This document shows, in pieces, positions 15,994 to 24,820 of a stretch of DNA of 64,000 nt; positions within the stretch are counted from its first letter, which is position 1; each line of letters starts with the position of its first letter. Below the pieces are notes generated by a model. The model was not told the origin of the DNA. It saw only the letters and a program-made list of their open reading frames with translations, and did no database searches. Both the position numbers and the translations under genes were made by a program. This DNA comes from Smithellaceae bacterium (GTDB taxonomy: Bacteria; Desulfobacterota; Syntrophia; Syntrophales; Smithellaceae), in contig JAUYFM010000063.1 in assembly GCA_030690945.1 (NCBI GenBank), positions 34,712 through 98,711 of the forward strand, written 5' to 3'.

Positions 15994-16587
15994 TTACCTT
16001 TGCATAATCCCGCCAACAGAATTTTTCGACCGCTTTGGATAATCGGGATACACAATATCCTTAAAAACGCCGGTACGAGCCTGCCCTATAGTGGCAATGA
16101 GTTCATCATCCACATAAATCCGGCCGTCGCCGATCACCACGGACGCGCCCGATTCCTTCAAACGTGAAAAACGCCGCACGTCGATTTCAAACCGGACCAA
16201 TTTATTGTAGGGGCGGATCTGACCGTTAAAAACCACATCGGCGCATCCCAGCGCCCGACCCGTGCCCAGCGCCCCGCGCCAGATGCAATAAACACCCAGC
16301 AACTGCCAGATCGCGTCCACCCCCAGGCATCCGGGCTGCACCGGGTCACCCGGCATGTGGCATTGAAAATACCAGGCATCCAGACGAATATCCTGTTCGG
16401 CGATTATTTTCCCGGCATTCCCTTTACTTTCCATCAACGTTATGCGGTCCACCATGAGAAACGGCGGCGCGGGTAGCCGAGCGTCAAAAAAAGGCGGCGG
16501 GTCCGAGACGAGGGTTCCATAGGCAAAAGCCAGAATCTCTTCAAAGTTAAAGGATTTTTTCTGCATAAACTCTTGATAAGTCATCAT
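15994..16587 (-). CDS. FabA-like 3-hydroxyacyl-ACP dehydratase/isomerase
   Basis: A 197-residue hot-dog enzyme whose core FQCHMPGDPVQPGCLGVDAI keeps both FabA catalytic residues, the His of CHMPGDP and the Asp of GVDA. APPFLMVDRITLMES is the N-terminal FabA signature. FabA enzymes dehydrate 3-hydroxyacyl-ACP and can isomerise the trans-2 double bond to cis-3, introducing unsaturation. It is the first gene of the cluster and divergent from the rubredoxin fusion. Two adjacent ATGs (16587 and 16584) could serve as start. The C-terminal 25 residues are basic and extend beyond typical FabA. A primary-metabolism role is possible, but the context argues for the dedicated pathway. Confidence 0.85.
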   Translation of the reverse strand: MMTYQEFMQKKSFNFEEILAFAYGTLVSDPPPFFDARLPAPPFLMVDRITLMESKGNAGKIIAEQDIRLDAWYFQCHMPGDPVQPGCLGVDAIWQLLGVYCIWRGALGTGRALGCADVVFNGQIRPYNKLVRFEIDVRRFSRLKESGASVVIGDGRIYVDDELIATIGQARTGVFKDIVYPDYPKRSKNSVGGIMQR

Positions 16588-16711
16588 GATTTATTCTCTT
16601 TCTTTTGGATCAACGATGTGTATGGAGCTGGAAGGTTTCTTTGTATTTAATCCAGCGCTTACACGCCCGGTCCGATCAGATAAAAGGGCAAAATCTCTAG
16701 CGTTTGAAGTC

Positions 16712-16738
16712 ACTATAAGAGAAACCGTAATTTGTCAA
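16712..16738 (-). promoter_or_regulatory. Possible promoter for the lipid cluster
   Basis: Reading the minus strand, TTGACA is followed after 15 bases by TATAGT, about 125 bp before the FabA-like start. The -35 box is consensus, but the spacing is shorter than optimal, so confidence is limited. Confidence 0.35.
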
Positions 16739-16833
16739 AAGAAAAAACCCTTAAAGAAATTTCGTGGCGCGGAAAATAAAATTCGGTTATAAGTTTGACC
16801 CATAAAATTAATCTGGGAAAGAGGAAAGAAAAA

Positions 16834-17526
16834 ATGAACAGAGCAGCCCTTCATCACATCAGTTACGGCCTATATATTGTCACATCCGGTCAGGACGGAA
16901 AATTCAACGGCCAGATTGCTAATTCCATTATTCAGGCCACCTCCAAACCCGCCACGGTGGCCATCTGCATCAATAAGGAGAATTACACCCATGAATTGAT
17001 CAAGAGCAGCCGAAAATTTACGGTTTCTATCGTATCGGAAGCCGCGCCAATGAACTTCATCGGCCTGTTTGGTTTTAAAAGCGGTCGTGACATCGACAAA
17101 TTCAAAGATACTAAAACAAAGCCAGGGCTAACCGGCGTGCCCATCATTCTGGATTATTCTCTGGGCTTTATTGAAACCGAAGTGGAAGGCGAACTCGATT
17201 GTGGAACGCACACGATCTTTCTGGGCAAGGTCGTCGAGGCGGATCTGGTAGGCGAAGGAAAACCAATGACTTACGCCTATTATCAGAACGTCAAAGGCGG
17301 CAAATCCCCGAAGACCGCGCCGACCTATGATCAGGACGCGGTCGCCGCCAAACCGAAACCAGCCGCCGCACGATATGTCTGCACCGTTTGCGGTTATGTG
17401 TATGATCCCGAAAAAGGCGACCCCGACAGCGGCATCGCCCCCGGCACCCGGTTTGAAGACATCCCAGATTCCTGGAACTGCCCAGTGTGTGGCGCGGAAA
17501 AATCAAAGTTTGAAATTGAAAAGTAG
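16834..17526 (+). CDS. High-molecular-weight rubredoxin (flavin reductase-rubredoxin fusion)
   Basis: A 230-residue two-domain electron-transfer protein. Residues 1-165 form an FMN-binding split-barrel flavin reductase domain ([14 protein letters not shown] at the start). A Pro/Ala linker leads to a C-terminal rubredoxin with [14 protein letters not shown] and [11 protein letters not shown], the four iron ligands. Proteins of this kind pass electrons from NAD(P)H through flavin to flavodiiron oxygen or NO reductases and similar partners in anaerobes. Start ATG 16834 follows AGAGGAAAGAAAA; an upstream frame extension to 16795 has no site. It stands alone, divergent from the lipid cluster. Confidence 0.92.
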   Translation: MNRAALHHISYGLYIVTSGQDGKFNGQIANSIIQATSKPATVAICINKENYTHELIKSSRKFTVSIVSEAAPMNFIGLFGFKSGRDIDKFKDTKTKPGLTGVPIILDYSLGFIETEVEGELDCGTHTIFLGKVVEADLVGEGKPMTYAYYQNVKGGKSPKTAPTYDQDAVAAKPKPAAARYVCTVCGYVYDPEKGDPDSGIAPGTRFEDIPDSWNCPVCGAEKSKFEIEK

Positions 17527-17645
17527 GAACAAGGCTGAAGACTGAAGGCACAATAAAAACAAAGAAATGCGCGAATGCTCTGCGCTTTTGATATAATGAA
17601 CCAACAAACGGAATTGGGCGGGATGACCCCGCCCCTACACCTTAA

Positions 17646-17698
17646 TCTTCACGCCTTACTCTTCACGACTTACGCCTCACGCTTCACGATTCACCCCT
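17646..17698. repeat. Degenerate CTTCACG tract
   Basis: Four or five imperfect copies of CTTCACG/CTTACGC lie side by side just after the copA stop. The same motif occurs at 9782 and 28143. A GGGCGGG-ATGA-CCCCGCCC hairpin lies just before it, at about 17617-17634. Confidence 0.5.
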
Positions 17699-19970
17699 CG
17701 CGCTTTTTGCGCCAAACTCTTTTCAGCCGCAGCGAATTGCTCACGACTGAAACGGAACTGAAAGCCATGGCAGCGGCGGCAAACTCGGGATTGAGCAGGA
17801 TGCCGAAGAAAGGATAGAGCGCACCCGCGGCAATCGGAATGCCGATGATGTTGTAGATAAACGCCCAGAACAGGTTCTGTTTGATCACCCGCATGGTCGA
17901 GGCCGACAGTGCAATCGCCTCCGGCACACCCGTCAAATCATCACGGATCAGGGTAATATCGGCAGCCTCGATGGCCACATCGGTTCCCGCACCGATGGCA
18001 ATGCCCACATCGGCGACAGCCAGCGCCGGGGCGTCGTTGATGCCGTCGCCCACCATGGCCACGACTTCGCCCTCTGCTTGCAGTTTTCTTATTTCATCCG
18101 CCTTGCTTCCGGGCAAGACCTCCGCCATGATGCGTTCGATACCCAATTGGGCGGCAATGCTCTTTGCCGTACCGGCATTATCACCGGTCACCATCGCCAC
18201 TTTCAACCCTCTGCGCTTCAGGCTTTCCACGGCCTGAAGCGCGGAAACCTTCGGCACATCGGCCAGCGCGATGAGTCCAATTATTTTTTTCTCTACTGCG
18301 ACATAAACAACGGTTTTACCCTCACCGGCCAGTTTGGCCGCTGCAGCATTGAAGACGGATACCGAAACGTTCTGATCATCCATGAGCAGTCGGTTGCCGA
18401 TCAGGCATAATTTGCCGTCAACTTCGGCTTTAGCGCCCAACCCGGAAAGCGCTTCAAATTTTTCCGTTGGATCTATCGTAATGTTTTCAGATTGTGCCCT
18501 CTGTAAAATGGATTGCGCCAAAGGATGCTCCGATGTTTTTTCCAGTGCGGCGGCCACAGCCAGCACTTGTTTTTCATCATATCCTTCAGCAGCTACAACG
18601 TCGGTCACCACCGGCTCGCCGCGTGTCAGAGTGCCGGTTTTGTCAAAAACGATGACGGAGAGTTTATGGATTTTTTCGAGGGCTTCGCCGCCTTTGATCA
18701 GAATGCCGCTTTGCGCGCCAAGGCCCGTGCCCACCATGATCGCCGTCGGTGTGGCCAGTCCCAGCGCGCAGGGACAGGCAATGACCAGCACCGAAACAAA
18801 ATTAATTAACGCACGGCTGAAAGTGGCGTCAGCAGGCAGAAAATACCAGACGCCAAAAGTAACAAAGGCAATGACAAAAACAATAGGAACAAAAACAGAG
18901 GCCACCTTGTCCGCCAATCGCTGGATCGGCGCTTTGGAACCCTGCGCTTCTTCCACCATCCGAATGATATGCGCCAGAATCGTTCCTGAACCAACGCCGG
19001 TAGCGGTAAGCGTAAAGCTGCCGGTTTTATTCATTGTGGCGGCAAACACCTTTTGACCGGCCTCTTTTGCCACCGGCATACTCTCGCCGGTGAGCATGGA
19101 TTCATCCAAGGTTGATTGACCGGTTAATACCACACCGTCCACGGGAACTTTTTCCCCCGGTTTGACTAAAACGACATCGCCGATCTGCAACGATTCCACG
19201 GAGACCTCAAACTCCCCCCCTTCCCGCAGTACACGAGCGGTCTTGGGTTTAAGGCCCATGAGCTTCTTGATCGCAGCAGAGGTCTTGCCTTTGGCCCGCG
19301 CTTCCAGAAGCCGGCCCAAGAGGATCAGGGTGATAATCATGGCCGCGCCGTCATAATAGACATGCGACGCCACACCCGCTCTTTCAAAAAAACTCGAGAA
19401 AAAAGTTGCCGCCGCTGAATAGGCGTAGGCAGAAAAGGCGCCGACGGCCACCAGTGTGTTCATATCCGATGTTTTTTGTTTGGCTGCCTTGTATGCCCCG
19501 ACAAAAAAACGGTTCCCCACCCAGAAAACCGCGGGAGCCGTTAGAACAAACATAGCCAGAAGCATGGCCTGATGCGGAATGAAATGCAAAAAGCTGAACC
19601 AGTGCTGCATGGAACCGAAAAAGATGATCACGCTCAATATCGCGCCGCAGACGACTTTTAAGGTCAATTCCTTAAGCTCTCGCTCGCGGGCTTTCTCAAT
19701 AGGATCATCTAAGGAATCTTTGAGCTCTCCTAAATATTCATAACCCTGGTCGGTCACAACCCTGGATAGCGCCGAAAGCCCTGCCCACCGGGCAGAATGT
19801 ATGACCGTGGCACGTGCTGTTGCCAGGTTGACACTGACCTCCACAACGCCCTCAACTTCTTTAAGGGCGTTTTCCACACGTCTCACACAGGCCGCGCAGG
19901 TCATGCCACCGACGGAAATTGTTATTTTCCCCTGATGGAGGCTGATCTGCTCTTTATCCGTCAACTTCAA
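17691..19970 (-). CDS. copA: Copper-exporting P1B-type ATPase
   Basis: A 759-residue P-type ATPase of the Cu(I) group. The N-terminal heavy-metal-associated domain has [11 protein letters not shown]. The transmembrane metal site is CPC in [13 protein letters not shown], together with the YN and MxxSS motifs near the C-terminus ([10 protein letters not shown] and [11 protein letters not shown]). Phosphorylation occurs at Asp in DKTGT; the HP motif (TSEHPLA) and [11 protein letters not shown] hinge are present. It pumps Cu(I) out of the cytoplasm. It has a single HMA domain rather than two. It overlaps copZ by 17 bases, so the two genes are translated together. It is full length and intact. Confidence 0.96.
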   Translation of the reverse strand: MKLTDKEQISLHQGKITISVGGMTCAACVRRVENALKEVEGVVEVSVNLATARATVIHSARWAGLSALSRVVTDQGYEYLGELKDSLDDPIEKARERELKELTLKVVCGAILSVIIFFGSMQHWFSFLHFIPHQAMLLAMFVLTAPAVFWVGNRFFVGAYKAAKQKTSDMNTLVAVGAFSAYAYSAAATFFSSFFERAGVASHVYYDGAAMIITLILLGRLLEARAKGKTSAAIKKLMGLKPKTARVLREGGEFEVSVESLQIGDVVLVKPGEKVPVDGVVLTGQSTLDESMLTGESMPVAKEAGQKVFAATMNKTGSFTLTATGVGSGTILAHIIRMVEEAQGSKAPIQRLADKVASVFVPIVFVIAFVTFGVWYFLPADATFSRALINFVSVLVIACPCALGLATPTAIMVGTGLGAQSGILIKGGEALEKIHKLSVIVFDKTGTLTRGEPVVTDVVAAEGYDEKQVLAVAAALEKTSEHPLAQSILQRAQSENITIDPTEKFEALSGLGAKAEVDGKLCLIGNRLLMDDQNVSVSVFNAAAAKLAGEGKTVVYVAVEKKIIGLIALADVPKVSALQAVESLKRRGLKVAMVTGDNAGTAKSIAAQLGIERIMAEVLPGSKADEIRKLQAEGEVVAMVGDGINDAPALAVADVGIAIGAGTDVAIEAADITLIRDDLTGVPEAIALSASTMRVIKQNLFWAFIYNIIGIPIAAGALYPFFGILLNPEFAAAAMAFSSVSVVSNSLRLKRVWRKKREG

Positions 19971-20154
19971 ACCCCGCCTTTTTTACAGCCGCAGCAATTG
20001 CCGAGGCATCCACAGGTTTCACTTCCTCATAGGTCGCCTCCCCTGTTTTCAAATCGACCTGAACATTTTTGATTCCGTCAACAGCGCCAAGCGCCTTGGT
20101 TGCCGCCATGACGCAATGCTGACAACTCATGCCTTTTATTTTAATACTTTTCAT
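19954..20154 (-). CDS. copZ: Copper chaperone, HMA domain
   Basis: A 66-residue heavy-metal-associated domain protein with the MSCQHC metal-binding loop after a beta strand ([12 protein letters not shown]). It matches CopZ in length and carries Cu(I) to the CopA ATPase encoded directly downstream, with which it overlaps by 17 bases. An AGGAGG sequence lies upstream of ATG 20154. No copper-sensing regulator (CsoR or CueR) is seen next to the pair. Confidence 0.93.
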   Translation of the reverse strand: MKSIKIKGMSCQHCVMAATKALGAVDGIKNVQVDLKTGEATYEEVKPVDASAIAAAVKKAGFEVDG

Positions 20155-20167
20155 GAATAACCTCCTG

Positions 20168-20269
20168 AATCAACCACCTCTCGAGCTCGCTGTCGAGGTA
20201 TGAAATGAACGTCATTATATCGCGAGCAAGCTCGCGGAAAATTGACGCTCGTCCCGCAACAGCGGGATT
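20168..20269 (+). repeat. Dispersed ~100-bp repeat, copy 4
   Basis: Full-length copy upstream of copZ, with AACA-loop terminal hairpin. The inner segment reads CGCGAGCAAGCTCGCGG, a perfect small palindrome (CGCGAGC-AA-GCTCGCG) that replaces CGCGAGCTCGCTGCGG of other copies, so base pairing is preserved despite sequence change. Confidence 0.92.
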
Positions 20270-20343
20270 AAAATCTTATTTTGCTTAAGATAATGGCCTT
20301 TAATCCAATAGCAAGCATTAAACTCAGCTTTATTATATCATGC

Positions 20344-20371
20344 TTGATAAAAAACAAATAATCTGTATGAT
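20344..20371 (+). promoter_or_regulatory. Likely sigma-70-type promoter for the MBL hydrolase
   Basis: TTGATA, 16 bases, TATGAT, about 20 bp before the ATG of the MBL-fold gene, which has AAAGGGAGAACT as its ribosome-binding site. Confidence 0.45.
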
Positions 20372-20391
20372 TATCCAACAAAGGGAGAACT

Positions 20392-21231
20392 ATGATCATA
20401 CGCTGCTGGGGAGCCAGAGGTTCCATACCTGTTTCCGGGAAAAATTATTTGCGCTATGGCGGCAACACAACCTGTCTGGAAATCAGGAACAAACGTGACG
20501 ATATTTTACTGGTTGATGCCGGATCGGGAATCCGCGAAGCGGGTAATGCCTTTCTCGCATACGGCCGGTATGATTTCACCCTGCTCCTGACGCACGCTCA
20601 CTGGGATCACATTATGGGATTCCCTTTTTTCAAACCGCTCTATTTCGAAAAAACCAATTTAACCGTCTGGGGTTGCGCATTTGTCCAGGATTCCATCAAG
20701 GAAATGCTGGCGAGGGTCATGTCCGCTCCCTACTTCCCCATTAACTACGATGACATTCACGCCAATGTCGCTTACGCGGACATCTGTGGGGACACCTATC
20801 AACTAGGCGACATGATGATCACGCCGATTGCGCTTAGCCACCCCAACCAGGGAACCGGTTACAAATTCTCAGAGGCCGGCAAAAGCTTTGTTTTTCTGAC
20901 CGACAATGAACTCGGACTTCAGCATGAAGGCGGGCTTACGTATGACGACTATCTTGAATTCTGCCGTGGCGCCGATCTGCTGATTCATGACGCTGAATAT
21001 CGCGACGAGGAATACCCGAAAAAACGCGGCTGGGGGCATTCCACCAGCGAGCAGGCGGTAAAACTCGCACTGGACGCCGGCGTCAAGCAACTGGGGCTTT
21101 TCCATCACAATCAGGACCGTCTCGACGCTGAAGTTGACGACATGGTCGCTGAATGTCATCGCATCATCAATGAGCGGAAAAGTACGCTTAGGTGTTTTGC
21201 CGTCCATCAGTCGATGGAACTGGCGCTGTAG
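20392..21231 (+). CDS. MBL-fold metallo-hydrolase
   Basis: A 279-residue metallo-beta-lactamase fold protein. The metal site is THAHWDHIMGF (HxHxDH) near residue 66-72, with GSGIR before it and later ligands in LSHPNQGTGY, DNE/HDAEY and GHSTSEQ. The N-terminus (RCWGARGSIPVSG, then GGNTTCLEI) is the typical opening of the PhnP/RNase Z-related subgroup that hydrolyses cyclic nucleotides or phosphodiesters. The substrate cannot be told from sequence. It is probably co-transcribed with the small membrane protein and ygiQ downstream. Confidence 0.85.
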   Translation: MIIRCWGARGSIPVSGKNYLRYGGNTTCLEIRNKRDDILLVDAGSGIREAGNAFLAYGRYDFTLLLTHAHWDHIMGFPFFKPLYFEKTNLTVWGCAFVQDSIKEMLARVMSAPYFPINYDDIHANVAYADICGDTYQLGDMMITPIALSHPNQGTGYKFSEAGKSFVFLTDNELGLQHEGGLTYDDYLEFCRGADLLIHDAEYRDEEYPKKRGWGHSTSEQAVKLALDAGVKQLGLFHHNQDRLDAEVDDMVAECHRIINERKSTLRCFAVHQSMELAL

Positions 21232-21278
21232 GTTTCGTCATCAAACCACCTGACTAAAAAATAACCGGAGGTAATACC

Positions 21279-21671
21279 TTGCTGATCGTTGCCCACCTGT
21301 CCCTGATGATCGCCGCCGCGTTGTGTCTCATCGCGGGTGTCGGCACGGCCATGTTTGGGCGAAAAAAGAAATTCTGGTTAAAATGGCATAAACGTTTCAA
21401 CACAATTGGTTTTTGCCTACTCGCCGCCGGCGCCGTGATGGCTTTTGCCAATGTTATGACATCCGCAGGCCATCATCTTGCGGGGGCCCACCAATGGATC
21501 GGGCTTATCGCCTTTATCCTGACTTGCATCACTGTGTCTCTCGGTTATTATTCCTTTAAAGCCACGAACAAACCAGCCGTGCGCATGGCGCACCGATGGA
21601 TAGGGCGACTCTCCGGGCTCGCCATTCTATCCGCGCTGACGCTGGGGTTGATGATGATCGGTATCCTTTAA
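21279..21671 (+). CDS. Small four-helix membrane protein, cytochrome b561-like
   Basis: A 130-residue protein with four hydrophobic helices (about residues 4-24, 43-62, 72-92 and 105-128). Conserved-looking histidines occur at H6, H39, HH around 66-67, H71 and H102, a pattern fitting a bis-heme b561/DUF420-like membrane protein. The start is TTG 21279 with GGAGGTAATACC directly upstream, a strong site that decides an unusual start codon; no ATG is suitably placed. It lies 47 bp after the MBL gene and one base before ygiQ. Heme binding is inferred from the histidine placement only. Confidence 0.62.
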   Translation: MLIVAHLSLMIAAALCLIAGVGTAMFGRKKKFWLKWHKRFNTIGFCLLAAGAVMAFANVMTSAGHHLAGAHQWIGLIAFILTCITVSLGYYSFKATNKPAVRMAHRWIGRLSGLAILSALTLGLMMIGIL

Positions 21672-21672
21672 A

Positions 21673-23367
21673 ATGTTTCTTCCGACAACTTCCGAAGAAT
21701 TAAAAAAAAGAGGCTGGAACCAGCTTGATGTCATTTTGGTCACAGGCGACACCTATATTGACAGTCCCCATATCGGTGTGGCCGTCATCGGCCGTGTGCT
21801 GACAAACGCGGGTTATCGCGTGGGTATTATCGCGCAGCCGGACATAAAAAGCGATACCGATATCAGCCGACTGGGCGAACCGCGCCTGTTCTGGGGCATC
21901 ACCGGCGGCTGCATGGATTCCATGGTTGCCAATTATACGGCAACCAGGAAAAAGAGGCGCGACGACGATCTGACCCCCGGCGGTAAAAACAACCGCCGTC
22001 CCGATCGCGCTTGCGTCGTCTATGCCAATCTCATCCGTCAATATTTTAAAAATACAAAACCGCTGGTTTTAGGCGGCGTTGAGGCAAGCCTTCGTCGCAT
22101 CGCACATTACGATTACTGGTCGGATGCCGTCCGCCGCTCGATTCTGTTTGATGCGCGCGCCGATATTCTGGCATACGGTATGGCGGAGCGAGCCATTATC
22201 GAAATCGCCGGGCGCCTTCAGTCAGGAGAAGGAATCAAGAACATTCGAGGCACCTGCACAATTGAAAGCGAGCCGCCGCCGGGCTATCTGGAACTGCCTT
22301 CATACGAAACAGTCGTAACCGATAAAAAAGCGTTCGCGGAAATGTTTCAGATTTTCTATTCCAACAATGACCCGGTTACTGCTTGCGGCCTTTACCAGCA
22401 ACATGGCAACCGCTATCTGGTGCATCACCGGCCCCAACCGCATCTTTCCGCAGCCGAACTCGACGCCGTTTACGCGCTGGATTTTTCACGCCGGGTGCAT
22501 CCCTTTTACGAAGCACAGGGTCAAGTCCGCGCAATGGACACCATTGCTTTCTCGCTGACCACACATCGGGGCTGCTTCGGTGAATGCCATTTCTGTTCCA
22601 TCGCTTTGCACGAAGGCCGGACCATCATCAGCCGCAGCGAAGAATCCATCCTGGCTGAAGCCCGAAAGATAGCGGCGCTCCCGAATTTTAAAGGGTATCT
22701 TGTGGACGTCGGCGGCGCGACAGCGAATATGTACGGCATCGACTGCTCACACAAGCAAAGCAGGGGTGCCTGTCCTGACAAGCGATGCCTGTATCCGCAG
22801 GTTTGTGCCTCTCTGAAAGCCGATCATTCGCGGCAAATTCGCCTGCTGAAAGGCCTTCGCCAGATTCCAGGCATCAAAAAAATATTTGTCGCCTCCGGCA
22901 TCCGTCATGATTTAGTTTTGGCGGATAAAAAACACGGCACGTCTTATCTGCGCGAGCTGGTGAAACATCATATTTCCGGCCAGTTAAAGATCGCGCCGGA
23001 GCATACCACGCCCTCCGTACTGCAGCTCATGGGCAAACCGCAGGCGCAGGCGCTGGTCCATTTTAAAAATCTTTTTGAAAAGATGAATGCGGAAGCGGGA
23101 CTCAAACAATTTCTGACCTATTATTTCATCGCTGCTCATCCGGGCTGCACCGAAGGAGATATGCGTGACTTGAAATCCTTCGCCGCACGCGAATTGCACA
23201 CAACACCACAGCAGGTGCAAATTTTCACGCCCCTGCCCTCCACCACCTCCGCGCTCATGTACTGGACGGAAATCAACCCGATAACCGGCCGGAAAATTTA
23301 TGTGGAAAAAGATTTAGCGAAAAAACAGAGGCAGAAAGATATTGTTGTCGGAAAAACAATCAAGTAA
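21673..23367 (+). CDS. ygiQ: YgiQ-family radical SAM protein (UPF0313)
   Basis: A 564-residue radical SAM protein. The N-terminal domain starts MFLPTTSEELKKRGWNQLDV and contains GGVEASLRRIAHYDYW, both hallmarks of YgiQ. The cluster motif is in TTHRGCFGECHFCSIALHEG (CxxxCxxC). Cysteines in CPDKRCLYPQVC may bind a second centre. It is shorter than the roughly 740-residue enterobacterial version because it lacks the C-terminal extension. The cellular role of the family is not established. It starts one base after the membrane protein stop, indicating coupling. Confidence 0.9.
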   Translation: MFLPTTSEELKKRGWNQLDVILVTGDTYIDSPHIGVAVIGRVLTNAGYRVGIIAQPDIKSDTDISRLGEPRLFWGITGGCMDSMVANYTATRKKRRDDDLTPGGKNNRRPDRACVVYANLIRQYFKNTKPLVLGGVEASLRRIAHYDYWSDAVRRSILFDARADILAYGMAERAIIEIAGRLQSGEGIKNIRGTCTIESEPPPGYLELPSYETVVTDKKAFAEMFQIFYSNNDPVTACGLYQQHGNRYLVHHRPQPHLSAAELDAVYALDFSRRVHPFYEAQGQVRAMDTIAFSLTTHRGCFGECHFCSIALHEGRTIISRSEESILAEARKIAALPNFKGYLVDVGGATANMYGIDCSHKQSRGACPDKRCLYPQVCASLKADHSRQIRLLKGLRQIPGIKKIFVASGIRHDLVLADKKHGTSYLRELVKHHISGQLKIAPEHTTPSVLQLMGKPQAQALVHFKNLFEKMNAEAGLKQFLTYYFIAAHPGCTEGDMRDLKSFAARELHTTPQQVQIFTPLPSTTSALMYWTEINPITGRKIYVEKDLAKKQRQKDIVVGKTIK

Positions 23368-23414
23368 TGAAGAGATTATTTCGTAATTGCTCTTTGGCAT
23401 TCCACAATTACAGA

Positions 23415-23446
23415 GGAATTGAATTAAGTGGGTGTCCCCGGAATTA
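23415..23446. repeat. Short repeat with GTCCCCGGAATTAA core (copy A)
   Basis: GAATTAAGTGGGTGTCCCCGG followed by AATTAA. It is nearly the same as the segment at 24789-24817. Such motifs often flank REP-associated Y1 transposase elements in related genomes; no transposase gene is present here. Confidence 0.5.
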
Positions 23447-23565
23447 ACCTTCCGTCATGCTGGCGGAGGCCGGCATCCAGTGAAGCTTAAAGGTTACCGT
23501 TAAACAGAGACATGCCTTCGCTCAGTCATGTCCTATTTCAATTGATTTGTGCCATAATAAATAGG

Positions 23566-23593
23566 TTGACGGTATTTGACATTTTGATATTAT
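23566..23593 (+). promoter_or_regulatory. Likely promoter of the MntA/HepT pair
   Basis: TTGACG, 16 bases, TATTAT, about 34 bp upstream of the antitoxin ATG; AAAGG lies between as ribosome-binding site. Confidence 0.45.
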
Positions 23594-23626
23594 GCAGACA
23601 ATGAAATTTGAGAAAGGCAAAGACAC

Positions 23627-23896
23627 ATGGCCATTGACCCATCCAAAATTGACAGAATTGTTGAACTGGCCAGAACCTATGGCGCAACAAGACTCATTCT
23701 TTTCGGCAGCATGGCAAAAACGCCTTCAGTAGCCCGTGATATTGATATCGCCTGTGACGGTGTGTCAGGATGGAAACTCTATGAACTGGCCGCGAAAATT
23801 GAAGATGAGTTGGATGTCCCGCTCGATATCATTCCACTACATCCCGCCACACGCTTGACCATGAAGATTGAAAGCGAAGGCAAAAGGCTGATATGA
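23627..23896 (+). CDS. mntA: MNT-domain nucleotidyltransferase antitoxin (MntA-like)
   Basis: An 89-residue minimal nucleotidyltransferase. The catalytic motif is LFGSMAKTPSVARDIDIA (GS followed by DxD) with a third acidic residue in VPLDIIPL. In type VII toxin-antitoxin systems MntA neutralises HepT by adding AMP groups near its active site. The ATGA overlap with the downstream HEPN gene supports the pairing. The core is small but complete in motifs. A role in phage defence or plasmid upkeep is typical for the family. The pair lies at the start of an accessory stretch. Confidence 0.82.
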   Translation: MAIDPSKIDRIVELARTYGATRLILFGSMAKTPSVARDIDIACDGVSGWKLYELAAKIEDELDVPLDIIPLHPATRLTMKIESEGKRLI

Positions 23897-24354
23897 CGTC
23901 GAACGAATTAATCGAAGAAATACGAATCGAGCTTGAAAATATTGAAGTCGTTCTGAAAGAACTGGCCTGCCTTTATGGAGATGTCAAGGAAAGCGAGGTT
24001 TCGTTGCGGAACAAAACAGCAGCCGCCGCTTTTCTGGCGCAGTTTTATGGTGGCATCGAAAATATTCTAAAGCGAATCAGCCGTTTTTATGAAATGAATT
24101 TACCTTCGAGTGAATTGTGGCATGTCGAATTGTTCAAACGTTTTTGCGATCCACCTTTAGATCCGTTACCCATAATATTTGACAAAGCGTTATCTCAAGA
24201 TTTAGCGCCTTTTCGGAAATTCCGTCATGTTGTTCATCATGGCTATGGCTTCCAACTGGATTGGGATCGGATGAAGGAAGGTATAGAAAAATCCCAAGCG
24301 GCTTTTGCTCGTTTTAAAATGAGCATTGAAAATTACATCACGAAAGTAAAATAG
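23893..24354 (+). CDS. hepT: HEPN-domain toxin (HepT-like)
   Basis: A 153-residue all-helical HEPN protein. The RNase motif RxxxxxH appears in FRKFRHVVHHGYGFQLDWDR, close to the HepT signature. Active HEPN toxins are metal-independent RNases that cut tRNA or mRNA. It overlaps the nucleotidyltransferase gene by four bases (ATGA). The central segment (IENILKRISRFYEMNLPSSE) is as in other HepT-like proteins, and the length is near family average. Activity of the toxin is inferred from the intact motif. Confidence 0.78.
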   Translation: MTSNELIEEIRIELENIEVVLKELACLYGDVKESEVSLRNKTAAAAFLAQFYGGIENILKRISRFYEMNLPSSELWHVELFKRFCDPPLDPLPIIFDKALSQDLAPFRKFRHVVHHGYGFQLDWDRMKEGIEKSQAAFARFKMSIENYITKVK

Positions 24355-24473
24355 TATTTCTGAACAAGAAGCTTAATTTTTAAATAACACGACCCTGTCG
24401 TTTCTGATTTTCCAAGGAATAAGTTTCTCTTTATCTATAGCAAGGATTTTAAGGATTATCTCTTTATTCCCTT

Positions 24474-24789
24474 TCATTCCCTTTCATCTCTTTTATCAGT
24501 TATCAGATTCTGGTCAACACCGCGTGAGAAGGGACAACTGGCCATGCAAATCCCACAGCCAGTTTCCAGGTTCATCCACATCTCCATACATTTTGCGTCA
24601 TGGTGTTGCCATTGTAATAACCCGTTAAATGCTTCTGGTCCTTTAAAACTAATTGCTTTTGCAGGACAATCTATGGCACATTTGAGACAGGCTTGACAAA
24701 ATTCGACCAGGCCAAAATCTACAGGTTCATCTTCTATGAGGGGTATGTCGGTGAGTACAGCACCTATCTTTAGACGATTAAAGGGGCCG
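24474..24789 (-). pseudogene. C-terminal remnant of a reductive dehalogenase-like Fe-S protein
   Basis: About 104 uninterrupted codons on the minus strand end at TGA 24474-24476. They read RLKIGAVLTDIPLIEDEPVD, then two iron-sulfur motifs: FCQACLKCAIDCPAKAI and, after CMEMW, CGICMASCPFSRGVD. This layout (RxGAVLTDxPL, CxxCxxCxxxCP, W..., CGxCxxxCPF) is that of the C-terminal third of corrinoid/iron-sulfur reductive dehalogenases and their relatives. The N-terminal corrinoid domain is missing: homology ends exactly at the GTCCCCGGAATTAA repeat. There is no start codon, so this is a fragment. A relationship to epoxyqueuosine reductase-type proteins is the alternative. Confidence 0.65.
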
Positions 24790-24817
24790 AATTAAGTGTT
24801 ATGTCCCCGGAATTAAG
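24789..24817. repeat. Short repeat with GTCCCCGGAATTAA core (copy B)
   Basis: CGAATTAAGTGTTATGTCCC followed by CGGAATTAAG at the junction of two gene remnants; it shares its flanks and core with 23415-23446. It probably marks the insertion or deletion boundary. Confidence 0.5.
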
Positions 24818-24820
24818 TCG

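Noticed and set aside
5094..16587. Aryl polyene cluster
   Set aside because: Ketosynthases, ACPs, dehydratases and thioesterase fit, but there is no AMP-ligase, ammonia lyase, ketoreductase or MMPL exporter, and three radical SAM enzymes are foreign to that type.
16586..16792. 68-codon plus-strand frame in the fabA-like/rubredoxin gap
   Set aside because: No ribosome-binding site and no family; it crosses the probable promoter region.
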